A DNA stretch of 64,000 nucleotides from Burkholderia sp. BCC0322. Lineage in GTDB: Bacteria > Pseudomonadota > Gammaproteobacteria > Burkholderiales > Burkholderiaceae. Shown here one piece after another: positions 1 through 8,350 of the stretch. The notes beneath the pieces are model-generated. The model was not told where the DNA came from and did not search any database. It saw nothing but the letters and a program-made list of their open reading frames with translations. Location of the stretch: positions 58,974-122,973 of the forward strand of contig NZ_CADFDU010000017.1 in NCBI RefSeq assembly GCF_902833045.1, given 5' to 3'. The position numbers and the translations under genes are program-made. The first letter of the stretch is position 1; every line of letters starts with the position of its first letter.

Positions 1-1250
1 GGCTTCACGACCGTACCGCCATCCCCACCGAGATCGACCGCATAGGCGAGCGCCAGCTTGCCGAACTTCAGCGCGTGGTTCGCCTGGCGATCCGAATTCT
101 CCAGCGTGTCGTTCACGGTATGGATATACGGGCTGTCGTTCTGGTCGGCCTCGAACGGGAACGACGCCGGATACCCTTGCGCATTCCACGACGCGTGATC
201 CGAGCACGCATACCCGCACTGCGACGTGCCGATCGCGAGTTCCGGCAGGTAGGTCTTCGCCAGATTCGTCAGGTAGGTGTTCTGCGCCGCGTTCGTGTAG
301 TCGGTGATCAGGTAGATATCCTTCGGATCGCCATTGTAGTTCGTCATGTCGAGCTGCAGCACGCCGACCACGTTCGCATTCTGCGCGCGGAACTGCTTCG
401 CGATCGCCTTCGAGCCGAGCAGCCCGGCTTCCTCGGCCGCGTACCCGACGAACTTGATCGTCCGCTTCGGCTTGTAGTTGTTCGCCAGCAGCACGCGCAG
501 CGCCTCGGTCAGGCTCGCGATACCCGACGCATCGTCGTCCGCGCCGGGCGAGCGCGTGTTCTCCGTCGTGCGGCCGACCGTCGAATCGAGGTGGCCGCCC
601 AGCACGAGGGTGCCCGCGGCCGGATCGCTGCCACGGATCGTCAGGATCACGGATTTCTGCGGAAAGCCCGTGTGCGCGAACTGTTCGACGGTGACGTCGG
701 CGCGCGAACCCGCCAGTTGCTTCCACTGCAGTGCGAGCCAGTCCGATGCGGCGACACCGTGCGACGTCGTGTAGTAGCGGTTCGTGAAGCCGGACAGCGA
801 CGTGATTGTGCCGACGATGTTGCTGGCTTGCAGCTGCTGGATCCACGTGCCGATCTGCGGCGCGTTCGATACCTTGTACACGGCGGCGGTGGCCTGTTTC
901 GCGAGCGTCGGCGGCAACGGCTGCAGTGCCTGGCGCGCTTCGTCGAACGACGCATGCACGACATAGCCGGGCCCGTGGCCGCGCGTATGGTGAACGGCGT
1001 GGGCGAGCTCGCCGAGTCGCGAATCGTCGATTTCGACGACGTGAACGGTTTCGCGGCGAGCCGCGCCGTCGGCCGTCTTGCCGGCGTCGACCGTCGTGCT
1101 GTATTGCGCGGCGGCGCCGGCGTCGATCCGTTGCAGCTGGCGGAACGCGGCGTCACCGAGTGTGATCCACACCGGCGTCGCATGCGCGGCGGCGGTCAGC
1201 AGCATGCCGCCCAGTGCGACGCTCAGGCGGGTCAGTTTCAGAGTAGGCAT
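1..1250 (-). CDS. Secreted M28-family (leucyl) aminopeptidase, C-terminus beyond window
   Basis: This is a zinc aminopeptidase of family M28 that should remove N-terminal residues from peptides outside the cell. Residues 1-24 form a signal peptide ending in AAAHA. The metal ligands are visible in order: H220 in GGHLDS, the Asp cluster at 238-240 in GADDDASG, the catalytic E273-E274 in AAEEAG, D301 in LQLDMT, and H377 in YIHTVND. The reading frame is open to base 1, so at least 416 residues are present and only the extreme C-terminus is missing. The start at 1250 has a weak upstream GAG. It lies 79 bp downstream of the metalloprotease gene on the same strand, so the two are probably co-transcribed as a secreted endo/exo-protease pair. 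Family assignment is firm; substrate preference is inferred. Confidence 0.9.
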   Translation of the reverse strand, partial: MPTLKLTRLSVALGGMLLTAAAHATPVWITLGDAAFRQLQRIDAGAAAQYSTTVDAGKTADGAARRETVHVVEIDDSRLGELAHAVHHTRGHGPGYVVHASFDEARQALQPLPPTLAKQATAAVYKVSNAPQIGTWIQQLQASNIVGTITSLSGFTNRYYTTSHGVAASDWLALQWKQLAGSRADVTVEQFAHTGFPQKSVILTIRGSDPAAGTLVLGGHLDSTVGRTTENTRSPGADDDASGIASLTEALRVLLANNYKPKRTIKFVGYAAEEAGLLGSKAIAKQFRAQNANVVGVLQLDMTNYNGDPKDIYLITDYTNAAQNTYLTNLAKTYLPELAIGTSQCGYACSDHASWNAQGYPASFPFEADQNDSPYIHTVNDTLENSDRQANHALKFGKLALAYAVDLGGDGGTVVK

Positions 1251-1329
1251 GTTCGATCTCGTGAGGATGGCGATGTCGAGGAAGAGGGCGTGCCGCAGGC
1301 CGTGCGATGCGCCCCCGCCTGCTGCGGAA

Positions 1330-3042
1330 TTACGACTTCTTCGGTACGGTCACGCCGTACGTGCAACTCTGGTTGTACGCATTGCCGATCGCGGTGAGTT
1401 GCGCGTTGCTGTAGCCGAGCGCGGATGCGGCGGTCAGCACGGCCTGCGCGGCGGCCTTCTGGTTGGTCGAGCTGTTGGTCATCGACAACCCTTTCAGGAA
1501 CGCCTTGTCCATCGCCTGCGCACCGATCGCGTCGCGCGCGACGAGGTTGCACGAGGCCCAGTACTGGCCGGCCGTATGGATCTCCGCGCCGCGCGCCTGC
1601 GCATAGGTGCGCCCGACGTTCCAGTTGGTCACGCGGCCGCCCCAGAACTCGTTGTGGCCGTCCCAGTTGTAGACCCAGTGGTACTGCGCATCCGACGGGC
1701 TCCACTGGTTGAAGTCGCGGCTGTAAGCGGCGGCGAGATAGTCGCCGGTGCCTTCGGACAACCCTTCCTGCTGCGACAGGCCGCCGTTCGTCACCCAGTC
1801 GTGGATGCCGTGGCCGAGCTCGTGGATCACGACGTCCGCATCCTCCGCATCGTCGACGCCGCCTTGACCGAAGGTCAGCCGGCCGCTGCTCGACGAGTAC
1901 GACGAGTTGTCGTCGCCCGATTCGCCGTGCGGATCGTACTGCACGCCGCCCGTGTACTGGTACGGCAGCGCCTTGATGCCGAGTGTCTGGTTCACGTAGC
2001 GCAGGAACGTGTCGATGTGGTAGTACGCGTTCACGGCCTCGAAATACAGGTTGCCGCGCGTGAACTCGAACGCGGGCGTCGATTGCACGGGGCATGCCTT
2101 GTCGAGCGGCGCATCGAAATCGACGCATACCGCGTACGGGCCCGACAGCGAGTAGCGCGTGCCCGACTGCGCGAGATCCTTCAGCGTCACGCGTACGCGT
2201 GCGGCGGTGAGCTGCGACGAATCGGCGTCGCTGCTGTCCTTGTAGCCGGTGCTGCCGTAGCTGCTCCTGGTCGGCGATAGCGGATCGGGCCGGAATACGA
2301 AGCCCGTGCCGTCGGTCGCGTAGAACGCCTTGTCCTCGGCGCGCAGCACTTCGCCGCTGCCCGAGTCGATCAGCAGTTCCCAGTCGCCTTTCGGGCCGTC
2401 GTTCGGGCGGCCGCGCACCTTCCACGCGGTATGCGTGCCCGTCTTGTCGACGAACGCGACGAGCTGTGCATCGAGGTTCGTGAAGCCGCTCACGCCGAGA
2501 TACGCGCGTGCGCGGTCGAGCGCCTGCTGCTGGTCGACGGCCTGCGACTTGCGCGACGTCGCCACCACGCCGTTGATCGTGTTGCTCGCGACGTACAGGA
2601 TGCGGCCATCCTTCGCGACCGTCACCGCGATATCGCTGCCGTACACGGGCAATCCGGCCGCCTGCTGCTGCAGGCGCACGACGGTGAAGTCGGCATCGTT
2701 GCGCTCCGACGTGACGACGAGGCTCGCGAGCGCGGTTGCGTCGAGCCCGAGCTGCGTGGCCTGCGACGCGACGAAGTCGCGCGCGGTGGCGGCAGGCGTC
2801 GTGGCGGCTTTCTTCGCGCGATACGCGGGGTTGTACAGCGTGACCGCGACGCCGTCCGGGCGGAACTGCCCGGCGGCCGTGTCGGCCTTGGCGGCCGGCG
2901 GCGCGACGCCGCGCGTCAGGCTTTCGCGCAGGCTCGTTGCTTGCGGATTCGAGACTTTCGTATCGGCCGCCGTGCCGCCGACGATGCCGAAACCGAGCGC
3001 GAGACCCAGGGCGAGCGGCAGTGCTTTGCGTGATGTCTGCAT
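1330..3042 (-). CDS. zmpB: Secreted thermolysin-like (M4/M36-type) zinc metalloprotease, ZmpB-like
   Basis: A 570-residue preproprotease. Residues 1-25 are a signal peptide. Residues about 30-230 form an FTP/PepSY-type propeptide that normally acts as chaperone and inhibitor. The mature domain carries the zinc motif HELGH at 407-411, with the third ligand E430 in GLSEGTGDY. The start at 3042 is preceded by GAGG at good spacing. Size (about 60 kDa prepro form) and the neighbouring leucine aminopeptidase fit my memory of the ZmpB locus of B. cenocepacia, a quorum-sensing-controlled virulence protease. The symbol is therefore tentative. I did not find a clear lux-box-like palindrome in the upstream gap. 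The metallopeptidase call is secure; identity with ZmpB needs alignment. Confidence 0.85.
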   Translation of the reverse strand: MQTSRKALPLALGLALGFGIVGGTAADTKVSNPQATSLRESLTRGVAPPAAKADTAAGQFRPDGVAVTLYNPAYRAKKAATTPAATARDFVASQATQLGLDATALASLVVTSERNDADFTVVRLQQQAAGLPVYGSDIAVTVAKDGRILYVASNTINGVVATSRKSQAVDQQQALDRARAYLGVSGFTNLDAQLVAFVDKTGTHTAWKVRGRPNDGPKGDWELLIDSGSGEVLRAEDKAFYATDGTGFVFRPDPLSPTRSSYGSTGYKDSSDADSSQLTAARVRVTLKDLAQSGTRYSLSGPYAVCVDFDAPLDKACPVQSTPAFEFTRGNLYFEAVNAYYHIDTFLRYVNQTLGIKALPYQYTGGVQYDPHGESGDDNSSYSSSSGRLTFGQGGVDDAEDADVVIHELGHGIHDWVTNGGLSQQEGLSEGTGDYLAAAYSRDFNQWSPSDAQYHWVYNWDGHNEFWGGRVTNWNVGRTYAQARGAEIHTAGQYWASCNLVARDAIGAQAMDKAFLKGLSMTNSSTNQKAAAQAVLTAASALGYSNAQLTAIGNAYNQSCTYGVTVPKKS

Positions 3043-3532
3043 ACGTGATCCTCATCTCAACGGTTGGACACGCCCGCGCGTTCGTGGCGCGCAGGCACGA
3101 CACGGCCCGCGCGCCGATTCGATGGAACCGGCGCGGCGAAGCGGTGTTGGGGGTGTCGACTGACTAAGGAATACTAAATGTCAGGTCGAAAAGAAACAGG
3201 CGGGCGAAGAGCGGGGGGAGCGGACGAAGAAGCGAACGGCAGGCAGGTGCGGCGACGGCGAATCGAGCATCGTCATGTCATACCCCTCGGATCGGATCGA
3301 TATCGGTCGATAGCCCGCGTAGTGCGATGCGCGTCTGGACGAAGCATGCATGTCGTTAGGCTACCTATCTAACTTTTTTTGGTATGTTACAGAATATTTT
3401 CAGCGACATTCCAATTTATTTTCGATGACCGCTTCGGTTCGTCGATCAATCGCCTGAATTGTTCAGCGAGCGGCGGGAAACGCTGCCGGAACGTGCAATA
3501 CCGCGCTGGATTGTGCTTGAAACCGGCGGCAA
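3043..3532. other. Intergenic region upstream of the metalloprotease
   Basis: No convincing gene here. The part next to 3042 must hold the protease promoter and its ribosome-binding site. The stretch around 3360-3425 is distinctly AT-rich compared with its surroundings and could include the 3' end of the AraC-regulator transcript. Short open frames in this gap lack ribosome-binding sites and recognisable similarity. Confidence 0.5.
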
Positions 3533-4477
3533 TCAACGTGTCGCGCGCCGGTCGTTGCGCGGGCTCAACCCGAATCGCGTGCGATACGTGCGCGAGAAAT
3601 GCGAAGGCGATTCGAACCCGCACGCGACGCACACCGATGTGATGCTCATGTCGGTCTGCTGCAGCAGTTCGCGTGCGCGATCGAGGCGCAGGTTCAGGTA
3701 GAAATGCGTCGGCGTGTCGTTCAGCGTCGCGCTGAACAGCCGTTCGAGCTGGCGGCGCGTAATCGATACCTCTTGCGCGAGCGCATCGGAGCCGAGCGGG
3801 TTTTCCATGTGCCGCTGCATCGTGCCGATCACCTGGATCAGCTTGCGGTTGTGCACGCCGTAGCGCGCGGCGATCTCGAGCCGCTGGCTGTCGGAGCGCT
3901 GCCGGATCCGGCTGACGACGAACTGCTCGGAGATCGCTGCTGCGAGATCGGCGCCGTGCCGCCGCCCGATCAGGTCGAGCATCATGTCGATCGACGCGGT
4001 GCCGCCCGCGCACGTGATGCGCCGGTCGTCGATCTCGAACAGCTCCTGCGTCGCGTTCAGGCCGGGGTAGCGTTCGCGGAACGCGGCCAGCGCTTCCCAG
4101 TGCAGCGTGAGCGGTTGTGACGCGTCGAACAGCCCGGCTTCCGCGAGCACGAAGCTGCCCGTATCGATGCCGCCGAGCGTTGCACCATGACGGTGCTGGC
4201 GGCGCAGCCAGTCGCCGATCGCGCGCGTGTAGCACACGAGCGGATCGAAGCCCGCGACGACGAACACCGTATCGACGTCGTCGACCTCCGCGCACGCGGC
4301 TTCGGCGGCGACCGGAATGCCGTTGCTCGCGGCGACGGGCGCGCCGTCGGCGCTGATCACGTGCCACCGATAGAGCTCGGCGCGAAAGCGGTTCGCGACG
4401 CGCAGCGGTTCGACCGCGGACATGAAGCCGAGCGCGGAGAAGCCGGGCAGCAGCAGGAAGTGGAAATCCTCGGGCAT
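3533..4477 (-). CDS. AraC-family regulator with DJ-1/GATase-like sensor, GbdR/CdhR type
   Basis: A 314-residue transcription factor. The N-terminal half (about 5-185) is a class I glutamine-amidotransferase-like fold, recognisable from LLLPGFSALGF and GGIDTGSFVLAEAGL. The C-terminal half (about 215-305) holds two AraC helix-turn-helix units (ITRRQLERLF and CGFESPSHFSRTYR). The overall pattern, including EPLRVANRF and LHWEA, closely resembles the regulators of glycine betaine and carnitine catabolism (GbdR, CdhR). A carnitine operon is present at 17103-22831, separated by isocitrate lyase and the peptide-export island, so it may be the cognate activator. The start at 4477 begins the conserved fold; an upstream in-frame start would add 21 residues without similarity. 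Confidence 0.82.
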   Translation of the reverse strand: MPEDFHFLLLPGFSALGFMSAVEPLRVANRFRAELYRWHVISADGAPVAASNGIPVAAEAACAEVDDVDTVFVVAGFDPLVCYTRAIGDWLRRQHRHGATLGGIDTGSFVLAEAGLFDASQPLTLHWEALAAFRERYPGLNATQELFEIDDRRITCAGGTASIDMMLDLIGRRHGADLAAAISEQFVVSRIRQRSDSQRLEIAARYGVHNRKLIQVIGTMQRHMENPLGSDALAQEVSITRRQLERLFSATLNDTPTHFYLNLRLDRARELLQQTDMSITSVCVACGFESPSHFSRTYRTRFGLSPRNDRRATR

Positions 4478-4684
4478 CGGGGCAGGGGATGGGTTCCGGT
4501 GGTCGTCGCGTCTGGCACGCGATGGCGAACCGACGGGCACGCGCCGCGGCCGGCTCGCAGGCGCCGAACGGTCGGCGTCAGCGGAGGATTATCGCGGGTT
4601 TTGCGCGTCGACGGCGTGTTTTCGCGGCGCGCCCGGCCCGGCGCACGGTGGCCGACGGCGGTTCGTCGGCACGACTCGCCGGAC

Positions 4685-4716
4685 AAAAAAAACGCCAACC
4701 CGGCCGGGTTGGCGTT
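4685..4716 (-). terminator. Rho-independent terminator of isocitrate lyase
   Basis: A perfect GC-rich inverted repeat (arms around CGCCAACCCGG) is followed on the minus strand by eight T residues. It sits 22 bp beyond the isocitrate lyase stop codon, in the orientation expected for that gene. Confidence 0.9.
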
Positions 4717-4737
4717 TCGCTTCGGCGATGACCAGTA

Positions 4738-6321
4738 TCAGAACTGGTTCATCGTGTTGTCCTTGCCTGCCGCCTTCAGCGCTGCTTCGCCGCTGAAGTA
4801 TTCCTTGTGATCGTCACCGATGTCCGAGCCGGACATGTTCTGGTGCTTCACGCAGGCGATACCCTGGCGGATTTCCTTGCGCTGCACGCCGGCCACGTAG
4901 CCCAGCATGCCCTGGTCGCCGAAGTATTCCTTGGCCAGGTTGTCGGTCGACAGCGCGGCGGTGTGGTACGTCGGCAGCGTGATCAGGTGATGGAAGATGC
5001 CTGCTTCACGCGATGCATCGGCCTGGAACGTGCGGATCTTCTCGTCGGCCAGCTTGGCCAGTTCCGTCTCGTCGTATTCCACGCTCATCAGCTGCGCACG
5101 GTCGTAGGCCGACACGTCCTTGCCCTCGGCCTTCATCGCGTCGTACGCCTGCTGACGGAAGTTCAGCGTCCAGTTGAACGACGGGCTGTTGTTGTACACC
5201 AGCTTCGCGTTCGGGATGACCTTGCGGATCTCGCTGACCATGCCGCCGATCTGTGCGATATGCGGTTTTTCGGTTTCGATCCACAGCAGGTCGGCGCCGT
5301 TTTGCAGCGCGGTGACGCAATCCAGCACGCAGCGCGCTTCGCCCGTGCCGGCGCGGAACTGGAACAGGTTGCTCGGCAGGCGCTTCGGACGCAGCAGCTT
5401 GCCGTCGCGCTTGATGACGACGTCACCGTTGCCCAGTTGGTCGGCCGACAGTTCTTCGCAGTCGAGGAACGAGTTGTACTGGTCGCCCAGGTCGCCCGGC
5501 GTGTTGGTCACGGCGATCTGCTTGGTCAGGCCGGCGCCCAGCGAGTCGGTACGGGCCACGATGATGCCGTCGTCCACGCCCAGTTCCAGGAATGCGTAGC
5601 GGATCGCGCGGATCTTCGCGAGGAAGTCCTCGTGCGGCACGGTGACCTTGCCGTCCTGGTGGCCGCACTGCTTCTCGTCGGACACCTGGTTTTCGATCTG
5701 GATGCAGCATGCGCCTGCTTCGATGAATTGCTTGGCCAGCAGGTACGTGGCTTCCGCGTTGCCGAAACCGGCGTCGATGTCGGCGATGATCGGCACGACG
5801 TGCGTGACGTGGTTGTCGATCTTGTCCTGGATCGCGGCCTTCGCGGCAGCATCCTTGGCGGCGTCCAGCTCGCGGAACAGGCCGCCCAGTTCACGGGCGT
5901 CGGCCTGGCGCAGGAACGTGTACAGCTCGCGGATCAGCGCGCTGACCGAGGTCTTTTCGTGCATCGACTGGTCCGGCAGCGGGCCGAACTCCGAGCGCAG
6001 CGCGGCAACCATCCAGCCGGACAGGTACAGGTAGCGGCGCTCGGTGCTGTTGAAGTGCTTCTTGATCGAGATCATCTTCTGCTGGCCGATGAAGCCGTGC
6101 CAGCAACCCAGCGACTGCGTGTACTTGGTCGGGTCGGCGTCGTAGGCGGCCATGTCGGCGCGCATGATCTTCGCGGTGTACTTGGCGATGTCCAGGCCCG
6201 TCTTGAACTTGTTCTGGGCACGCATGCGGGCGGCGTACTCGGGGTTGATCGCATTCCACGCGCTGCCGTGGTTTTCTTTCAAACCGGCAACTGCCTTGAT
6301 GTCGTCTTGATACTGGGCCAT
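4738..6321 (-). CDS. aceA: Isocitrate lyase, long (subfamily 3) form
   Basis: Splits isocitrate into glyoxylate and succinate in the glyoxylate shunt, needed for growth on acetate, fatty acids and other C2 sources. The 527-residue product is longer than the E. coli enzyme and matches the long class found in Pseudomonas and Burkholderia. The catalytic-loop motif is present as KQCGH at 217-221, following the metal-binding DIDAGFGN. The start at 6321 has a clear AGGAG eight bases upstream, and the frame extends upstream without conserved sequence. It is monocistronic: a strong terminator follows. About 110 bp upstream there is a palindrome that is a likely operator. Acetyl-CoA from carnitine breakdown elsewhere in this window would be one source of substrate. 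Confidence 0.96.
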   Translation of the reverse strand: MAQYQDDIKAVAGLKENHGSAWNAINPEYAARMRAQNKFKTGLDIAKYTAKIMRADMAAYDADPTKYTQSLGCWHGFIGQQKMISIKKHFNSTERRYLYLSGWMVAALRSEFGPLPDQSMHEKTSVSALIRELYTFLRQADARELGGLFRELDAAKDAAAKAAIQDKIDNHVTHVVPIIADIDAGFGNAEATYLLAKQFIEAGACCIQIENQVSDEKQCGHQDGKVTVPHEDFLAKIRAIRYAFLELGVDDGIIVARTDSLGAGLTKQIAVTNTPGDLGDQYNSFLDCEELSADQLGNGDVVIKRDGKLLRPKRLPSNLFQFRAGTGEARCVLDCVTALQNGADLLWIETEKPHIAQIGGMVSEIRKVIPNAKLVYNNSPSFNWTLNFRQQAYDAMKAEGKDVSAYDRAQLMSVEYDETELAKLADEKIRTFQADASREAGIFHHLITLPTYHTAALSTDNLAKEYFGDQGMLGYVAGVQRKEIRQGIACVKHQNMSGSDIGDDHKEYFSGEAALKAAGKDNTMNQF

Positions 6322-6434
6322 GTCAATCTCCTGGGAGCAAAGCGCGTTTGAGTAACTGGTTGAGCGTGCCCGCTGCGTCTGTCGAAGCGAACTGCATGGG
6401 ATAAATAGTAACGCCGCCCGCCGAGCTTTTGGTA

Positions 6435-6459
6435 ATGTCTTATATAAGACATAAGACAT
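6435..6459. promoter_or_regulatory. Palindromic operator candidate upstream of aceA
   Basis: ATGTCTTATATAAGACAT (6435-6452) is a perfect 18-bp palindrome. A third half-site, ATAAGACAT, overlaps its right end at 6451-6459, so two half-sites lie in direct repeat. It is about 115 bp upstream of the aceA start. The form suggests a dimeric repressor, for example a GntR-type regulator of central carbon genes. The bound protein is not known from this sequence. Confidence 0.65.
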
Positions 6460-6877
6460 TATTTTTTGTTTATTTTCAACAAGTTACGCAGAGATTTTTG
6501 CAATGCAAAACAAGTTTTCAAGCGGCGAAAAGGTGTCGGCGCGGGAATTCGGCGCGAATTTCGCGATACGAAACGCGCTTTCGGCTGCTGGAGATCAGGC
6601 CAGCTTCACACGCGCCCGTGACACCCGTTCGTCGGGGCGGTGCGAGCGGCGCTGAACCGAAGCCGCGCTGGCTGTTGCTTTCGGTTAGATCCGGATATGA
6701 GCCCTGAACCCCCTTAGCGCCGAGGCTTTGCGACGGACGAATAGTGCAAGTAACGCGACCACGTAGCGATGGGCGTGCCATGCACGCATTGAGGGGGGGG
6801 CCGTCTACGTCTGGCCGTGAGCCCCGCGCCTCGCGAACGGATGCGTATCGAAACCGTCACTTCGCGCGGAGATATCG
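6460..6877. other. Intergenic junction between aceA and the peptide-export island
   Basis: No gene could be supported. The aceA promoter lies at the left end. The right end is a G-rich run near 6791 followed directly by the 3' end of the outer-membrane channel gene. Composition shifts across this gap, so it may be the left boundary of the island. No integrase, tRNA or matching direct repeat was found. Confidence 0.4.
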
Positions 6878-8350
6878 TCACGGCGCTTCAGCGTGCGGCG
6901 TCCAACGCTGACCGTCGAGCGTCCCAATTGAAAACGCCAGCACGAGCCTCGACACACGCCAATCAGCCTGTGATTGCACCACCTGACGTTGCGCCGTTGC
7001 GAGGGTGGTTTGTGCGTTCAGGACATCGAGCAGGGGACCGACGCCGGCACTGTAGCGTCTGCTCGCTACGTCGTACGCTTCCCGCGCGCTTTCCTGTGTC
7101 GACGAGGCAACCTGTAGATTCGCCATTTTCGTTATCACGTCCTGATAGCTGCGCCATACTGCCGACGCGACTTCCAGCTCGGCTTTATGCAGGCTTGCGC
7201 GGTCGATATCAACCTGAGCCTGCGATGCCTGATGGTGATACTCCTGACCAAACCCCGAAAAGATGGGGATGCTGATCTGAATTCCTACATATTTGCGGTA
7301 CGTGCGCGTGTCGCGTGGAAATGCGCCTAATGACTTGTCGTTGCTCAACGTGCCCGACAAGGAAATCGTGGGCAACTCCTCCCTGCGCGCAAGTTTCGCG
7401 TTCGCTTCGTCAGCTTCGATCAGTGCTTGCGCCTCGCGCAACTTCGGATTGACTGCTTTTGCCAGCGCCAGCAGATCAGCAATCGAAGACGTAAAATTCA
7501 CGTCCGGTTGAGCCCCCGCGCTCACATCAACTTCAATGGCAGTATCGACGGGAATTCCCATGCGTAGACACAAGGTGCCTTGCGCGGCCTTGAGCGCACC
7601 CGTCGCGTTTACGCGTGTGTAAATTGCCTCCTGCCATGCGGCCTTAGCCTGCAATTCATCGTTCAATGTACCGGCGCCCGCAAGGTGTTTGTGCCGGGCA
7701 ATCTGAAAGCTTCGTTCGGCATTCGCCTCGGCGTTGTTCGCCGCATCAAGTGTGCTTTGTGCAGTCCAGACCGCATAGAACGCGGCTGCAGCCTGTTCGA
7801 ACACAGATTGCAGTGCTTCGGTATGGCTCGCCTTGGAAAGCTCGAGAAGCCCCTTGTAATAGGCCAGGTTCGCGTCGCGCCTTCCGAAATCGAAGAGCAC
7901 CCACGACAGCCGTAACTCACCATAACGATCCGATGCGCGGCCCATCGCATCAGGCAGTGTCGGACCAGATAGGGTTTCAGTTTCAACCGTACGCGAACGT
8001 GTGCCACTGGCATCTAGCGTCGGCAACCACGCAGATTTTGCGACACCCACCTGAGCCGCGTTCAAGACCATGTTCGCCCAGCTTTCGCGCACGGTCGGAT
8101 CGCTACACAGAGCGCGACTGACTGCGTCATACAGGGAAACAGGCGAATGAAGGCTCGCCTCACTACAGGCGCCTGTAGTGCGTGCCATCCGGTTCAAATC
8201 GGGCGATACATCTTCCAGTCCTCTTCGTGTCGAAAATGGATCCAGTTGCGCATGCGTCAGCGGAACGACGAGCCCGGCGACCGCGAGGCAGGCAACAACG
8301 AGCGCACAACGGTATGAAAGCGTTCGAAGCGCGACATTCTTCTTTCTCAT
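6878..8350 (-). CDS. TolC-like outer-membrane efflux protein of the peptide exporter
   Basis: A 490-residue outer-membrane factor that should form the trimeric channel completing the type I secretion complex. It has a hydrophobic N-terminal signal (about 15-35) and two alternating helical OEP repeats; LSWVLFDFGRRDANL and IPIFSGFG are typical repeat-end motifs. Its start overlaps the stop of the ABC exporter gene by four bases (ATGA), so the two are translationally coupled. It is the last gene of the six-gene minus-strand unit. A dedicated TolC inside the locus makes the exporter self-sufficient. The family call is firm; its partner assignment comes from position. Confidence 0.9.
   Translation of the reverse strand: MRKKNVALRTLSYRCALVVACLAVAGLVVPLTHAQLDPFSTRRGLEDVSPDLNRMARTTGACSEASLHSPVSLYDAVSRALCSDPTVRESWANMVLNAAQVGVAKSAWLPTLDASGTRSRTVETETLSGPTLPDAMGRASDRYGELRLSWVLFDFGRRDANLAYYKGLLELSKASHTEALQSVFEQAAAAFYAVWTAQSTLDAANNAEANAERSFQIARHKHLAGAGTLNDELQAKAAWQEAIYTRVNATGALKAAQGTLCLRMGIPVDTAIEVDVSAGAQPDVNFTSSIADLLALAKAVNPKLREAQALIEADEANAKLARREELPTISLSGTLSNDKSLGAFPRDTRTYRKYVGIQISIPIFSGFGQEYHHQASQAQVDIDRASLHKAELEVASAVWRSYQDVITKMANLQVASSTQESAREAYDVASRRYSAGVGPLLDVLNAQTTLATAQRQVVQSQADWRVSRLVLAFSIGTLDGQRWTPHAEAP

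Noticed and set aside
1238-3103. A 621-codon frame on the minus strand overlapping the metalloprotease in another phase.
   Set aside because: The alternative phase encodes a signal peptide, propeptide and HELGH site; this one is low-complexity Arg-rich.
4807-6351. A 514-codon plus-strand frame opposite isocitrate lyase.
   Set aside because: Antisense to the secure aceA gene, with no recognisable domain.
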